Source: Chlorogloeopsis fritschii PCC 6912 (lineage in GTDB: Bacteria > Cyanobacteriota > Cyanobacteriia > Cyanobacteriales > Nostocaceae). From it: a DNA stretch of 64,000 bases. The DNA is taken from positions 1 to 64,000 of the forward strand of contig NZ_AJLN01000074.1 of the NCBI RefSeq assembly GCF_000317285.1, written 5' to 3'. The translations under genes were made by a program, and so were the position numbers. The notes below the pieces were generated by a model that was given only the letters and a program-made list of their open reading frames with translations, did no database searches and had not been told where the DNA came from. This document shows, in pieces, positions 17,234 to 28,324 of this stretch (its first letter is position 1; each line of letters opens with the position of its first letter).

Positions 17234-18874
17234 TTAAAACGAAAATACACTTCTAAGAGTGCTTTGCCAAATAGTACCTTTAGAACTATCGTTATCAGGA
17301 TTTGTAACTAGTGAGAATGCGGGAGTAATACTAAGGTTGTCACTCAACTGGAGATTATAGAATGCCTCAAAATTAGTTTGGGTGGCGCTACCTAGATTAT
17401 CGCTGACAAAAGGTTGACCAACAGCTATACCTGCAACAGTACCAGGAAGCATAAAGTTACGGGAACCCAAACCAATAGCCCAACTAAAGGGATGTAAATC
17501 TAAATTTTCATTTATGGCAGTGTTGAATCCATTATAACTACCAAATCCAAAGCGACCGAAGATGCCTGTATTGCGGTTTAATGCATACTCAGCATTAATA
17601 CCAAAGACGTTAATATCAGTATTATTAATTAAAGCATTTGTATATTGTAATCTTAGAGCTATCTTATCGCTGGGTAAGTATTCTACTTCTACGCTTGCTT
17701 GATAGCGATCGCCAAATAAACCACCTTCTGTAGTATCGGCATTTGGTTGATTAGCATCAGCAGCAATGTAGAGCGATCGCAAAGTCACTTTACCGCCACT
17801 AGGATTCCACAAAATGGCAGCACCTGCACCACCATTACGATCAATTTGGTTTTGAACAATTAAAGGATTATTCAAAAAAAAGCTAGAACTAAAATCTATT
17901 GCCTCGTTGTTAGCATATCTATTGCGATCAATAAAATCTCGCGGCAACATCTTAGCACCAACGGTTAATGCTACATCTTGCCAAGGGCGAAAAGTATAGT
18001 ACAAACGTCTGAGCTTGACAGAAGATTCAACTTCTGCATAATCAAGTCCACCACCATTGGCGATAAAACCAGCAACTCCCAAAAGGTTGCGCTGTTCTTG
18101 TTGCGCTAAACCAGTGGCATCACCACCATTGTTGCCAGATTCTAATTGGGTTACTAATAAATCTTGTTGGTTGAAGCTTGTAGAAAGGGTTAAGCGGGAA
18201 CGGGAGATAACAGTTTTGTTGGCATCACTACCATCACTAAGAGCAATAATTTGTTGACCTTGCAGCTTAGTTGTGGGAGAAAATTGATTTGCATTTAGTT
18301 CAATTGTACGCCTATCTATTCTATTAAGACGCTGCTGTAAATCTTCTAAAGCCAATTTATAGTCTGTTTGCAACCGCCTTAAAACAATCGCGTCTTCTTG
18401 GATATAGCGATCGCCCTCACCATTGGTAATTAAACCTTCTACTTGTTCGAGGGTAGCCGCAAGGGCTGCTGCAAACTCATAGCGGCTGAGGGGACGGTTA
18501 CCACCAAAGGTGCCATCTGGATAACCTGAGATGACACCATAACGTTCGATGAGCGATCGCAATGCCTGATAAGCCCAATCTGTCGGCTTAACATCAGACA
18601 ATTCGGCAACTGAAGTTTGCTTATTTCGCAAATCAGAATCCATGTCAACATTAACAGGCTCATTGGCTGCTAATGATGACTCAAAGTAAGAATGGGGTGA
18701 TAATTCAGCTTTCCAAGCACCGATCTCAGCCGCTGGGGACAGTTGCTTTTGAGGTAGCAAAGAGTTTGCTAGTGAAGCTAAACAGATTTGGCTGAAAAAA
18801 CTCCAACTGGCTAGCCCCCCCGCTAATACTTTTAACACATAAATCCTTTGGCGCAGGCATTGCTTGACGCTCAA
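17234..18874 (-). CDS. SLH-domain outer-membrane porin (OprB/iron-uptake porin family)
   Basis: A 546-residue outer-membrane protein. A signal peptide at residues 1-35 is followed by a low-complexity linker, then an S-layer homology domain (DVKPTDWAYQALRSLIERYG through SRYEFAAALAATLEQVE, about 93-145) that binds peptidoglycan-linked polymer. A short coiled coil (LRRLQTDYKLALEDLQQRLN) follows, then a beta-barrel ending in phenylalanine (SVFSF), the usual barrel terminus. This architecture defines the major cyanobacterial porins, assigned to iron or inorganic-solute uptake in several species. Confidence 0.92.
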   Translation of the reverse strand: MSVKQCLRQRIYVLKVLAGGLASWSFFSQICLASLANSLLPQKQLSPAAEIGAWKAELSPHSYFESSLAANEPVNVDMDSDLRNKQTSVAELSDVKPTDWAYQALRSLIERYGVISGYPDGTFGGNRPLSRYEFAAALAATLEQVEGLITNGEGDRYIQEDAIVLRRLQTDYKLALEDLQQRLNRIDRRTIELNANQFSPTTKLQGQQIIALSDGSDANKTVISRSRLTLSTSFNQQDLLVTQLESGNNGGDATGLAQQEQRNLLGVAGFIANGGGLDYAEVESSVKLRRLYYTFRPWQDVALTVGAKMLPRDFIDRNRYANNEAIDFSSSFFLNNPLIVQNQIDRNGGAGAAILWNPSGGKVTLRSLYIAADANQPNADTTEGGLFGDRYQASVEVEYLPSDKIALRLQYTNALINNTDINVFGINAEYALNRNTGIFGRFGFGSYNGFNTAINENLDLHPFSWAIGLGSRNFMLPGTVAGIAVGQPFVSDNLGSATQTNFEAFYNLQLSDNLSITPAFSLVTNPDNDSSKGTIWQSTLRSVFSF

Positions 18875-18902
18875 GTTGATCTCCTACAAAGTTACCTCAA
18901 AA

Positions 18903-19337
18903 TCACTGAGTCACAAGTTTTTGTTCTGTTTCCTGTTTGACAGTAGAACCTTGAGTACCCAGTTGAATCAGTTCTACTTTATATCCATCTGGGTCTTCTA
19001 CAAAGGCAATTACCGTAGAACCATGTTTCATTGGCCCTGGTTCACGCACTACCTTACCACCACGATTTTTAATTTCATCACAGGTAGCATAAATATCATC
19101 AACCCCAATGGCAATGTGACCGTAAGCATTGCCCAATTCATACTTATCCACACCCCAGTTATAAGTGAGTTCAATGACGGTATTGTCACTTTCGTCACCA
19201 TAACCAATAAAAGCGAGAGTAAATTCTCCCCCTGGATAATCTTTTCGGCGCAGTAGCTTCATTCCCAGGACATCACAGTAGAACTTAAGGGACTCTTCGA
19301 GATTACCAACTCGCAGCATCGTGTGTAGTAGGCGCAT
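18903..19337 (-). CDS. gloA: Lactoylglutathione lyase (glyoxalase I)
   Basis: A 144-residue metalloenzyme that isomerises the methylglyoxal-glutathione hemithioacetal to S-lactoylglutathione. Two beta-alpha-beta-beta-beta modules are seen. Metal ligands are His5 (LLHTMLRV), the Glu in VIELTYNWG, the His in GHIAIGVDD and the Glu in YKVELIQLG. The core of about 128 residues is normal; the last 15 are an additional polar tail. It is followed on the same strand by the porin gene, 28 bp downstream, though a shared role is not apparent. Confidence 0.94.
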   Translation of the reverse strand: MRLLHTMLRVGNLEESLKFYCDVLGMKLLRRKDYPGGEFTLAFIGYGDESDNTVIELTYNWGVDKYELGNAYGHIAIGVDDIYATCDEIKNRGGKVVREPGPMKHGSTVIAFVEDPDGYKVELIQLGTQGSTVKQETEQKLVTQ

Positions 19338-19411
19338 AGTGGTCTCCAGATTTTGTGACTACTAATTCTTGATTTTAGATTGGGATGTGAAAAACAGAGA
19401 AAGAAAGCCTA

Positions 19412-19545
19412 AATGCAGGGGACTAGGGATTGGGGATTGGGAAGAAGAGGACAAGGTGACTAGGGGAGGTGGAGAAAGATTTTCCCCTTGTCTCCCCTCT
19501 CTCCCTCTCCCCCTCCTCTTCTTTGTCCCTAGTCCCCCAGTTCCA
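19412..19545. repeat. Dispersed repeat, copy A (mirrored at 20480-20641)
   Basis: It begins TGCAGGGGACTAGGGATTGG and includes GAAGAAGAGGACAAGGTGACTAGGGGAGG, AGAAAGATTTTCCCC and a C-rich end (CTCTTCTTTGTCCCTAGTCC). Its reverse complement matches the repeat on the other side of the radical-SAM gene almost throughout. The last bases of the radical-SAM gene, including its stop, lie inside it. Confidence 0.75.
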
Positions 19546-20155
19546 AGCGTCCTCGATAACCAGTGATAATTCGACTACCATCTTTGAAAATATGAATCTC
19601 TATCTGATCGCTGGCCCAGGTAATATTTTCTTCTAAAGCTGGATTGAAAACATGAACCCTTTGATTGCTAGAGGAGACAGGAGAATCAGGAGAGTTCAAT
19701 GCTAGCGATTCGACATAAGGGCCATCAATCAGAATATCTAACTGATCTAACAAGTCTAGAGCGCCAGCTGGGGCATAATCGGATTGTAACTGCTCTAAAG
19801 TAAAACCACTAAATGACATCACATTCAGTCCAGCAGCTTTGACTTTGCGAGCTAGAGTTGCCAGTGCCGGAGCTTGCCAGAATGGTTCACCACCAGAAAA
19901 AGTTACCCCTTGATTGCGAGGATTGCTAAGAATTTTTTCGGCAAGATTGTCAACAGATACTAGCTGATTAATCTCAAATGACCAAGATTCTTCATTAAAG
20001 CAGCCTGGACACTCTCGCAGGCACCCCTGTACCCAAACCACAGCACGACATCCAGGGCCATTCACTTCAGATTCATCAACATAACCCATAATATTGAGAT
20101 AGCCAGGGGGAACTTGCATCAGTTTCATGTAGGAATCGGTTTTGTTTTGAGTCAT
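19529..20155 (-). CDS. Radical-SAM activating protein, NrdG/PflA-like
   Basis: A 208-residue [4Fe-4S] radical-SAM protein. The cluster motif is CLRECPGC (CxxxCxxC), followed by VTFSGGEPFWQA, which contacts SAM, and LDILIDGPYVE. Size and motifs match the activases of anaerobic ribonucleotide reductase, but no nrdD is present in the window, so the target protein is unknown. The conserved stretch VQGCLRECPGC is the usual NrdG type. The C-terminal Gly-Asp-stop is encoded by a dispersed repeat. It is divergent from eno across 613 bp. Confidence 0.82.
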   Translation of the reverse strand: MTQNKTDSYMKLMQVPPGYLNIMGYVDESEVNGPGCRAVVWVQGCLRECPGCFNEESWSFEINQLVSVDNLAEKILSNPRNQGVTFSGGEPFWQAPALATLARKVKAAGLNVMSFSGFTLEQLQSDYAPAGALDLLDQLDILIDGPYVESLALNSPDSPVSSSNQRVHVFNPALEENITWASDQIEIHIFKDGSRIITGYRGRLELGD

Positions 20156-20205
20156 AGTTTTTTTCTCTACAGGGCATGGATTATTAACAGGGAACAGGGA
20201 ACGGA

Positions 20206-20275
20206 GAGAACTCTGTAGACGCTTCTGCGGCTTCGGTGCAGGGTGCGGAGGTTCCCTCCGAACTTCTGATCAAAG
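20206..20275. repeat. GC-rich palindromic small dispersed repeat
   Basis: The sequence includes TGTAGACGCTTCTGCGGCTTCGG and GGAGGTTCCCTCCGAACTTC. It resembles the elements near 31855-31925 and 53045-53098, which share GTAGACG and GGAGGTTCCC-type palindromes. It lies upstream of the radical-SAM gene. Confidence 0.5.
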
Positions 20276-20479
20276 GAACAGGAAAGAGATTTTCCCGTGA
20301 TTGTCTGTCTAGTTGAAATTTATTGGGGTATGCTCAAAGCAACTTATGGTTGACAGATAGCTAGCTTCTAGGCTAAGTGCAAAAAATGAGGAATTTGTGA
20401 AGAATTAGCATCCATAGCAGGAGGGGATTGCTTTAATTTATCGGTGGGCATCAGCGTTGATCTGTGGTTTCCTAGACAA

Positions 20480-20641
20480 AAATTAGGGACTAGGGACTAG
20501 GGACAAAGAAGAGGAGGGGGAGAGGAGCCAGCGCCGTGGGCGGGTTCCCCGACTTGGGGCGACTGGCGTGGGGAGACAAGGGGAGAATCTTTCTCCGGAT
20601 CCCCGTGTCACCTTGTCCCCTTGTCCTCTTCCCAATCCCCA
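20480..20641. repeat. Dispersed repeat, copy B with nested insertion
   Basis: This is the reverse-complement counterpart of copy A at 19412-19545. Between the shared GAGGAGGGGGAGAG and GGGGAGACAAGGGG there is an extra segment of about 45 bp (20526-20571), starting GAGCCAGCGCCGTGGGCGGG and ending GGGGCGACTGGCGT. It is missing from copy A, so a palindromic GC-rich small repeat has inserted into the older one. Confidence 0.75.
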
Positions 20642-20738
20642 GAGCAAAAATCTTCGTTAATCTCTGCCTATACTGTCCCCTCGAAAGCCTATGCTAGATT
20701 GTCGGATCTGCAACTGCAATGTTTGTGTTCAGCAGTGA

Positions 20739-22145
<1,407 letters not shown>

Positions 22146-22147
22146 TA

Positions 22148-23206
22148 TTATGGATAAAATCCTAACTTTGGCAACCCCACAGTCTCGTCCCAACCCATCA
22201 TGATGTTCATACACTGAATTGCCTGACCCGCTTGTCCTTTAATTAAGTTGTCAATTGCTGACATCACAATTATCCTACCTGTACGCGGGTCAACTTCTAT
22301 ACCTATATAACAAAGGTTACTACCACAAGCCCATTTAGTTTGAGGGTAAATCCCAGGCTCGCAAATTCTTACCCACGGAGAGTTGCGGTAAAAGGCTCTG
22401 TAAATAGTTATTAAATCATCTCTTACTAAACCAGGATCTCTTAAGGTGGCATACACTGTTGCTAAAATGCCACGTACCATTGGGATCAGGTGAGGAGTAA
22501 ATTGTACGGTTACTTCATGACCTGCTAATTCACTACAAATCTGTTCTATTTCCGGTGTATGGCGGTGACGTACCACACCGTAAGCTGCTAGTGAATTGTC
22601 TGCTTCAGCCAGTAACATATTGATTTTAGCTTCCCGTCCGCCACCCGATGTGCCAGACTTGGCATCAATAATGGCAGTTTCAGGGATGATTAGCCCTTGT
22701 TTGAGGAGTGGAGAAAGTGCAAGAAGACTGGCGGTAGGATAGCAGCCAGGACAGCCAATTAACTCAGCTTCGGCAATGCGATCACGAAACATTTCTGGTA
22801 GTCCATAAACTGCTGTGGCAGCAATGGCACTATCTTGACGCTCTTTACCATACCAAGCTGTGTAAGTTGCGAGGTTGCTAAAACGATAGTCAGCACTTAA
22901 ATCGAGTACCTTACATCCTTTTTCCAGCAATTTCGGAGCAATTTGGCAAGCCAAACCATTGGGTACAGAAAGAAAAACTATTTCACAACGGTGAGCGATA
23001 AGTTCTGGATCTACCGCTTCTACCGACAGGTTCACTGTATGAGCTAGATGCGGATAAATATACGCAAATGGCTTACCAGCGCTACTATCACCACCTAAAT
23101 ACACCAGCTCTACTTCTGGATGATCCATCAGTAGACGCACCAACTGTACTCCGCCATAGCCTGACGCGCCAACAATCCCAACTGGTACGCGTCTAAAATT
23201 GCCCAT
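22148..23206 (-). CDS. argC: N-acetyl-gamma-glutamyl-phosphate reductase
   Basis: A 352-residue NADPH-dependent enzyme for the third step of arginine biosynthesis. The N-terminal Rossmann fold shows [18 protein letters not shown]; the catalytic cysteine lies in [27 protein letters not shown] and HRHTPEIEQ are further family blocks. Size and motifs fit the type 1 (long) ArgC. No other arg gene is adjacent. A perfect hairpin (GCTAAAAGCT/AGCTTTTAGC at about 23270-23292) lies in its leader. Confidence 0.96.
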   Translation of the reverse strand: MGNFRRVPVGIVGASGYGGVQLVRLLMDHPEVELVYLGGDSSAGKPFAYIYPHLAHTVNLSVEAVDPELIAHRCEIVFLSVPNGLACQIAPKLLEKGCKVLDLSADYRFSNLATYTAWYGKERQDSAIAATAVYGLPEMFRDRIAEAELIGCPGCYPTASLLALSPLLKQGLIIPETAIIDAKSGTSGGGREAKINMLLAEADNSLAAYGVVRHRHTPEIEQICSELAGHEVTVQFTPHLIPMVRGILATVYATLRDPGLVRDDLITIYRAFYRNSPWVRICEPGIYPQTKWACGSNLCYIGIEVDPRTGRIIVMSAIDNLIKGQAGQAIQCMNIMMGWDETVGLPKLGFYP

Positions 23207-23868
23207 GATAATGAAATCCTTATCCGCTTTATGGTTAATTTGTTTTTAGGTATTAACAATCTGCAAACAGCTAAAAGCTATTAGCTTTTAGCATATGACG
23301 GTTGAAGGTTTAATGCTAACCGTTCACGCTCAGATTATAAAAGTTGTGTTGCACTTGAATACTAAAACACAATTTTAGCGATAGAACTTTTTGCTGCATC
23401 ATTTCAACCAACCCACAAGTAGGAAAAACTTTAGTCGTCTTCTTTGGAGTCCATAACTCCTAAACTCTGGTATGGTATCGTAGTACCATATAGGCGTTCA
23501 TTTACCCTAAGTGGTAAAAAAAATCAAGTAGTGTAACAGTGACAAAAGCTAACATAGAGTTGGAACAATAGGGTAGAGTAGTCTGAACTCAAGGTTTGGC
23601 AAAAACCCCAAAATTAAAAAAAGTTTTTGAGCGAACTTGCATTTGCCTTTGTAATCCTTGCCCACAAAAATCAAAAATTACCAAGCTAGATGGTTATGTA
23701 ATAAATCACACAATGAGGGCATGAAAATCTTTTTTCTCTAGCCTAAGCAACTCTATTTGTAGGTCAGAGCTAACAAATCATTACTTCTGTCGTTTTCAAG
23801 CCTTATAAAGAAGGTACAATCTAAACAAGGTTTTTGTAAAAAAAATTTACGTTTGGTGGCTAAAATCT
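23207..23868. other. Divergent argC-ribBA intergenic region
   Basis: This 662 bp region has two notable palindromes: 23270-23292 (GCTAAAAGCT, ATT, AGCTTTTAGC) and 23471-23490. Otherwise it is AT-rich. I looked for FMN-riboswitch-like blocks before ribBA and saw none. No coding frame is credible. It should hold the promoters of both flanking genes. Confidence 0.5.
23471..23490. promoter_or_regulatory. Perfect 7+6+7 palindrome, candidate operator
   Basis: TATGGTA, six spacer bases TCGTAG, TACCATA. The symmetry is exact over both 7 bp arms and suits a dimeric regulator. The inner GTA-N6-TAC differs from the NtcA consensus GTA-N8-TAC by spacer length. Located about 265 bp from the argC start and 380 bp from ribBA. 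Confidence 0.4.
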
Positions 23869-25551
23869 GTGTCTGAGTCCAAGACTAATTCAACTCAAGC
23901 CTTTAAATTTGATTCGATTGATACAGCTCTTGCAGATTTGAAAGCTGGTCGTATCATTGTGGTGGTAGATGACGAAAATCGAGAGAATGAAGGCGACTTA
24001 ATTTGTGCAGCTCAATTTGCTACCCCGGACACAATTAATTTTATGGCGGTAGAAGCACGAGGGTTGATTTGTTTGGCAATGACGGGCGAACGCTTGGATG
24101 AATTAGATTTGCCTTTGATGGTAAGTAACATTACTGATACAAACCAAACAGCTTTTACCGTTAGTATTGATGCTGGGCCTCATTTGGGAGTAACCACAGG
24201 GATCTCAGCAGAAGATAGAGCTCGCACGATTCAAGTTGCTATTAACCCTAGCACAAAAGCCTCAGATTTACGTCGTCCCGGTCATATTTTCCCAATTCGC
24301 GCTAAGGAGGGAGGAGTACTGAAACGGGCTGGACATACAGAAGCTGCTGTCGATTTAGCCCGACTCGCCGGATTATATCCTGCTGGGGTAATTTGCGAAA
24401 TTCAAAATCCCGACGGTTCGATGGCACGGTTAGCTCAGTTAATAGAGTATGCTAAACATCACAACCTGAAAATTATTAGCATCGCTGATTTAATTAGCTA
24501 CCGCCTCCGGCACGATCGCATCGTGATCCGCGAAACAGTTGCCGATATGCCCACGCAATTCGGTCTTTTTAAAATTTACGCTTATCGCCACACACTTGAT
24601 GGTTCCGAACACGTTGCGATTGTCAAAGGCGAACCTTCCCAATTCGGAGATCAGCCAGTGATGGTAAGGATGCACTCTGAATGTTTAACTGGGGATGCGT
24701 TGGGTTCTTTGCGCTGCGATTGTCGGATGCAGTTGCAAGCAGCTTTGAAAATGATTGAAAATGCCGGTCAAGGTGTTGTAGTCTATCTGCGTCAAGAAGG
24801 ACGAGGAATTGGGCTGATTAATAAGTTGAAAGCCTATTCTTTGCAGGATATGGGATTGGATACGGTAGAGGCAAACGAACGCTTGGGCTTCCCTGCCGAT
24901 TTACGAGACTACGGTATGGGAGCACAAATCCTCATGGATTTAGGCGTGCATAAAATTCGCTTGATTACCAACAATCCTCGAAAAATTGCAGGTGTTAAAG
25001 GTTACAACATGGAAGTGGTAGATCGCGTGCCACTGTTAATTGAATCAAATAACTACAATTCCAACTATTTGGCGACAAAAGCCCAAAAGTTGGGTCATAT
25101 GTTGTTGCAGACTTACCTAGTAACAGTAGCGATTCACTGGCAAGACGATCCGCAAGCTGTCACCGAACGTTACGAACGCTTAGAGAAATTGCGCCATTTG
25201 GCAAAAAGCCACGATTTGTTGTTACAGGAAGAAGCACGTCCTCTAGCGATCGCCTTATTTGATAAACCATCCTTAACGGTACACTTAGGATTTGACCAAG
25301 CACGCTTGGCAGCTCCTGATTGGTATACACAAAAAAGCCATCCTTACGTGCAGGCGATCGGGCAAATTCTCGATTACCTAGTCACTCTGCCTTATATTCA
25401 AAAGCTAGAATTTCTCATTTCTCCTGGTGTCGATCCTTTGAGCAATTTGCAAGTGCAATTGGATCGGCAGACTTTTCCTCCAGGTACCCTGCCTTCATCT
25501 ATTTGTTGCGAGCAATTAGAAACGCAGAAAATTTATAGCTTTAGTCGATAG
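23869..25551 (+). CDS. ribBA: Bifunctional riboflavin protein RibBA (DHBP synthase / GTP cyclohydrolase II)
   Basis: A 560-residue fusion that starts both branches of riboflavin synthesis. The N-terminal domain (about 15-215) is 3,4-dihydroxy-2-butanone-4-phosphate synthase, with DDENRENEGDLICAA and RRPGHIFPIRAKEGGVLKRAGHTEA. The middle domain is GTP cyclohydrolase II, with zinc ligands in HSECLTGDALGSLRCDC and then RQEGRGIGL. About 140 extra C-terminal residues follow the usual end of GCHII, an extension I recall as typical of cyanobacterial RibBA. The start is GTG at 23869. Confidence 0.95.
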   Translation: MSESKTNSTQAFKFDSIDTALADLKAGRIIVVVDDENRENEGDLICAAQFATPDTINFMAVEARGLICLAMTGERLDELDLPLMVSNITDTNQTAFTVSIDAGPHLGVTTGISAEDRARTIQVAINPSTKASDLRRPGHIFPIRAKEGGVLKRAGHTEAAVDLARLAGLYPAGVICEIQNPDGSMARLAQLIEYAKHHNLKIISIADLISYRLRHDRIVIRETVADMPTQFGLFKIYAYRHTLDGSEHVAIVKGEPSQFGDQPVMVRMHSECLTGDALGSLRCDCRMQLQAALKMIENAGQGVVVYLRQEGRGIGLINKLKAYSLQDMGLDTVEANERLGFPADLRDYGMGAQILMDLGVHKIRLITNNPRKIAGVKGYNMEVVDRVPLLIESNNYNSNYLATKAQKLGHMLLQTYLVTVAIHWQDDPQAVTERYERLEKLRHLAKSHDLLLQEEARPLAIALFDKPSLTVHLGFDQARLAAPDWYTQKSHPYVQAIGQILDYLVTLPYIQKLEFLISPGVDPLSNLQVQLDRQTFPPGTLPSSICCEQLETQKIYSFSR

Positions 25552-25565
25552 TTATTGCCAGATTT

Positions 25566-26474
25566 TTATGAAATTGGCTGACGAAAGGAATGAAGCAACC
25601 TAAAGAATTTGTCAAAATCAAAACTCCTGGGGTCATTTTTTTGACCCGATCTATCAACTGCTTTATGTGTAGTAATTCGCTCATCTGGAACGCTGCTTTG
25701 AGCAATTAACCAAGCAAGAGAATAATATTGAGCATCAGTATAACCAATATGAGTTGGTTGTTCATTCCGACCTTCGGGTGGTGTTTCTAAAGACACGTGA
25801 TAAGCAAAGTTATTTACAGATGGTGCCAAATTAGAATTAGTTTGCACTGTCTCTGAGCCATTTGGCCCATCAAAAACTGAGTTAGCTGCACCAAAAGCTC
25901 GCTTTTCTGGCGGTACTATATAAACAATCGTTCCGTCTAGCTTGACTAAGGCGTGGTAACTGACTTGCCTACTGTCATCCTCATGAGGGGCTTGAAAGGT
26001 ATTAATCGCGCTGGATGCAGAACCGCTTGTTTCATGAAGTACTATAATTGCTTGATTATTGACAGATACACCATTAATATCTGTACTATAACGATCTCCA
26101 TAGTTGTTTGGGTGCGCCAAGGCAATTTCGTATCCCGGTCTATACTCTTTAAAAGCTTGAGTAGTTTGGAAAGAGTATTGAGGGATACTTGTAGACTTGC
26201 CCCCTTGGCTGTTTGTTGATTCGAGTTGCACCTTAGGTTTTGGACTGGGTGTAATCTTGACTGAGGATTTGGAAAAAGATTGAAGTTTTTCTTTCTGTTC
26301 GGTGGATTGCTGAGGGACATTAACTGGACTCCAAGCAGCAGATTCTGAGCTTAGATCTGATGTAATTTGCTTATTTGTTTGTAGTTGTACTCTTCCACCA
26401 ATCAGAATAATAACAGTGGTAATGAGCATAAGAGAAATTAATAGCAATCTTTTTATCCAGATGCTAAAACTCAT
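25566..26474 (-). CDS. N-acetylmuramoyl-L-alanine amidase, membrane-anchored
   Basis: A 302-residue cell-wall hydrolase cutting the bond between N-acetylmuramate and L-alanine. An N-terminal signal anchor (RLLLISLMLITTVIILIGG) is followed by a Ser/Thr/Pro-rich linker to residue about 130. The amidase_2/PGRP domain then contains the zinc ligands IIVLHETSG, THKAVD and KNDPRSFD, with YHALV near the active site. It should act in the periplasm. The gene is convergent with ribBA, 14 bp from its stop. AmiC-type amidases of cell communication have a different fold. Confidence 0.87.
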   Translation of the reverse strand: MSFSIWIKRLLLISLMLITTVIILIGGRVQLQTNKQITSDLSSESAAWSPVNVPQQSTEQKEKLQSFSKSSVKITPSPKPKVQLESTNSQGGKSTSIPQYSFQTTQAFKEYRPGYEIALAHPNNYGDRYSTDINGVSVNNQAIIVLHETSGSASSAINTFQAPHEDDSRQVSYHALVKLDGTIVYIVPPEKRAFGAANSVFDGPNGSETVQTNSNLAPSVNNFAYHVSLETPPEGRNEQPTHIGYTDAQYYSLAWLIAQSSVPDERITTHKAVDRSGQKNDPRSFDFDKFFRLLHSFRQPIS

Positions 26475-26664
26475 ATATTCAAAAATTATAATTTTGTTTA
26501 AATTTATACTAGTATTTTAGTTTTTAGTATAAAACTAGATAATCATACAACCAAGTACAGTACCAAAAATTCCACTAGCTATTACTCTTTCTAAAGAACG
26601 ATTCAAGCTCCATAACCTAAAATTGTTAAGCTATCTATCAAATTCACACAGAGATGGCTCTAAC

Positions 26665-27372
26665 ATGAACTCCTTTCCTGCCTGGTACTTCGATGAATCT
26701 AAAATGGCTGGCATCGATTTTGAGGATATAGCCCAAGTTGAAGCCTTTGACTGCAAGCAAACATCCAGTACCCCAGAGAAAGAACAGGCTTTAGTGAAGC
26801 GATTGGGAATTTCTTCAGGGCATACCGCTATCGATTTAGGAGCAGGCACAGGTACTTTTGCAATCCAGGCTTCACTACAAGGGGCATCTGTACACGCTAT
26901 TGATATTTCTCAAAGTATGCTGGCTTATGCTCAACAAAAAGCTCGAAAAATGGGCGTTACCACCATCAATTTTCACCGAGCTGGTTTCCTAACCTATGAA
27001 CATAATGACAATCTGGCTGATTTTGTGATTACAAAAGCTGCGCTGCATATTCTGCCAGACTTCTGGAAAATGGTTGCTTTGCTACGAATAGCTTCAATGC
27101 TGAAACCTAAGGGCATTCTGTACTTACGCGATGTTATCTTCTCATTCCCAATTAGTGAGTACGAAAGCTCCATTGAGAACTGGATTGAGCATTCATCAAT
27201 GCCTGAAGGTGAAGGCTGGACAGTTAAAGACTACCAGATGCACGTGCGAGAGGAACACAGTACCTTTGCGTGGATTATTGAAGCTATGCTAAGGCGGGCT
27301 GGATTTGAAATCACAGAAGCAAACTACCTGACGCCCACAACCGCTGAGTATATATGCATTAAGACAGCCTAG
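26665..27372 (+). CDS. Class I SAM-dependent methyltransferase
   Basis: About 235 residues. Motif I is AIDLGAGTGTFAIQA, followed by VHAIDISQSMLAYA and a motif II region KAALHILPDFWK. The N-terminal segment (FPAWYFDESKMAGIDFED) is seen in a small family of methyltransferases of unknown substrate. The ATG at 26665 is chosen because the family begins there; the frame extends upstream to 26623. Its stop lies 4 bp from the end of the convergent CPBP gene. Confidence 0.82.
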   Translation: MNSFPAWYFDESKMAGIDFEDIAQVEAFDCKQTSSTPEKEQALVKRLGISSGHTAIDLGAGTGTFAIQASLQGASVHAIDISQSMLAYAQQKARKMGVTTINFHRAGFLTYEHNDNLADFVITKAALHILPDFWKMVALLRIASMLKPKGILYLRDVIFSFPISEYESSIENWIEHSSMPEGEGWTVKDYQMHVREEHSTFAWIIEAMLRRAGFEITEANYLTPTTAEYICIKTA

Positions 27373-27376
27373 TGTG

Positions 27377-28324
27377 CTATGGCGTAGGGCTATGCAAGAT
27401 ATGATCGCCCAACAGGATAATGACTCCAGTCAGCACTAAACACGCAATTCCAGCTACACCAGCCAAAGGTTTTTTATTCTTACCTGTTACCCATTCCGAA
27501 GCTTGATCGGTATACTCAATCAGTTGTGCCGTGTCTAAGGTGGCGATCGCCCAAACCCATCCCGCGTGCAATCCCCAAGCCAAGCCCAACTTCCCACCGT
27601 CAGCAAACCTTGCTAGTACTAGTACCATTCCCATCAGCCACAATCCAGGTAGTTGGGGTATGGTTTCTCGTTGTTCCCATACTAAATGCAAGACAGCAAA
27701 TATAAAACTAGAAATAACTGCTGCTCCCCAAATTTGGTAATCCTGCTCTAATTGCGTGAACAAAAAACCCCGAAAAACTAACTCTTCTACACCACCTACA
27801 AATAGAGCTATCAAAAAAATAGGTGAGGTAATAGATAATATTTGCTTGATATTAAACTCTTGAAATTTACACCAACCCAGCCACAATTGCCAAGAAAATA
27901 CAAAAGCTAGGCTCAGTACTCCTAAACTAAAACCCAGAGCTACAGAACCTAGCATTGAAATTTCAGCAATAACGCCGTAATCTAACAAAGATGTATCGGT
28001 AAGCCAACTCACTGCCCAAACAATGAATGGTGCTAGTAAGTAGAGCGATACGAGTAAAGGCAGCTTTTGGTGTGGAGGTAAAGGTTGGTGGGGTTGCCAG
28101 TTGAGGGCGATCGCCAATAATGCTGCCACTGGTAACCAACACCCTACCCAAATCGTGAAAAAAGCTATGACTACAATCAATCCTGGCACATTTTCCAGAA
28201 ATGATTGTAAGGAATTGAGTGAAAACTCAAATAACGTTATCAAAATCATCAAAAACACGACAGACTTCTTGCAATTATAATTTTTTGCTTGCAAAGAGAA
28301 AAGTTTTCTCTTTTGTCTGAGCAA
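27377..28324 (-). CDS. CPBP-family intramembrane metalloprotease
   Basis: Up to 315 residues with about eight membrane spans. The active-site signature is EELVFRG in one span, FAVLH in the next, and a third His in LAWGLHAGWVW, all expected for CPBP (CAAX-processing/bacteriocin-immunity type) glutamic or metal-dependent intramembrane proteases. The first 25 residues are basic and the real start may be the ATG at 28249. In cyanobacteria these proteins have undefined substrates. It is followed by the methyltransferase end on the opposite strand. Confidence 0.85.
   Translation of the reverse strand: MLRQKRKLFSLQAKNYNCKKSVVFLMILITLFEFSLNSLQSFLENVPGLIVVIAFFTIWVGCWLPVAALLAIALNWQPHQPLPPHQKLPLLVSLYLLAPFIVWAVSWLTDTSLLDYGVIAEISMLGSVALGFSLGVLSLAFVFSWQLWLGWCKFQEFNIKQILSITSPIFLIALFVGGVEELVFRGFLFTQLEQDYQIWGAAVISSFIFAVLHLVWEQRETIPQLPGLWLMGMVLVLARFADGGKLGLAWGLHAGWVWAIATLDTAQLIEYTDQASEWVTGKNKKPLAGVAGIACLVLTGVIILLGDHILHSPTP

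Noticed and set aside
19369-19566. 65-codon frame over the repeat next to gloA
   Set aside because: It translates G/C-tract repeat DNA (strings of Pro, Leu and Ser) and has no gene-like start.
23269-23292. Palindrome GCTAAAAGCT/AGCTTTTAGC as an ArgR box
   Set aside because: It does not match the ARG-box consensus, and an ArgR-type system is not established for cyanobacteria. Kept only as a leader hairpin.
23600-23868. FMN riboswitch upstream of ribBA
   Set aside because: None of the conserved RFN blocks could be found by eye.
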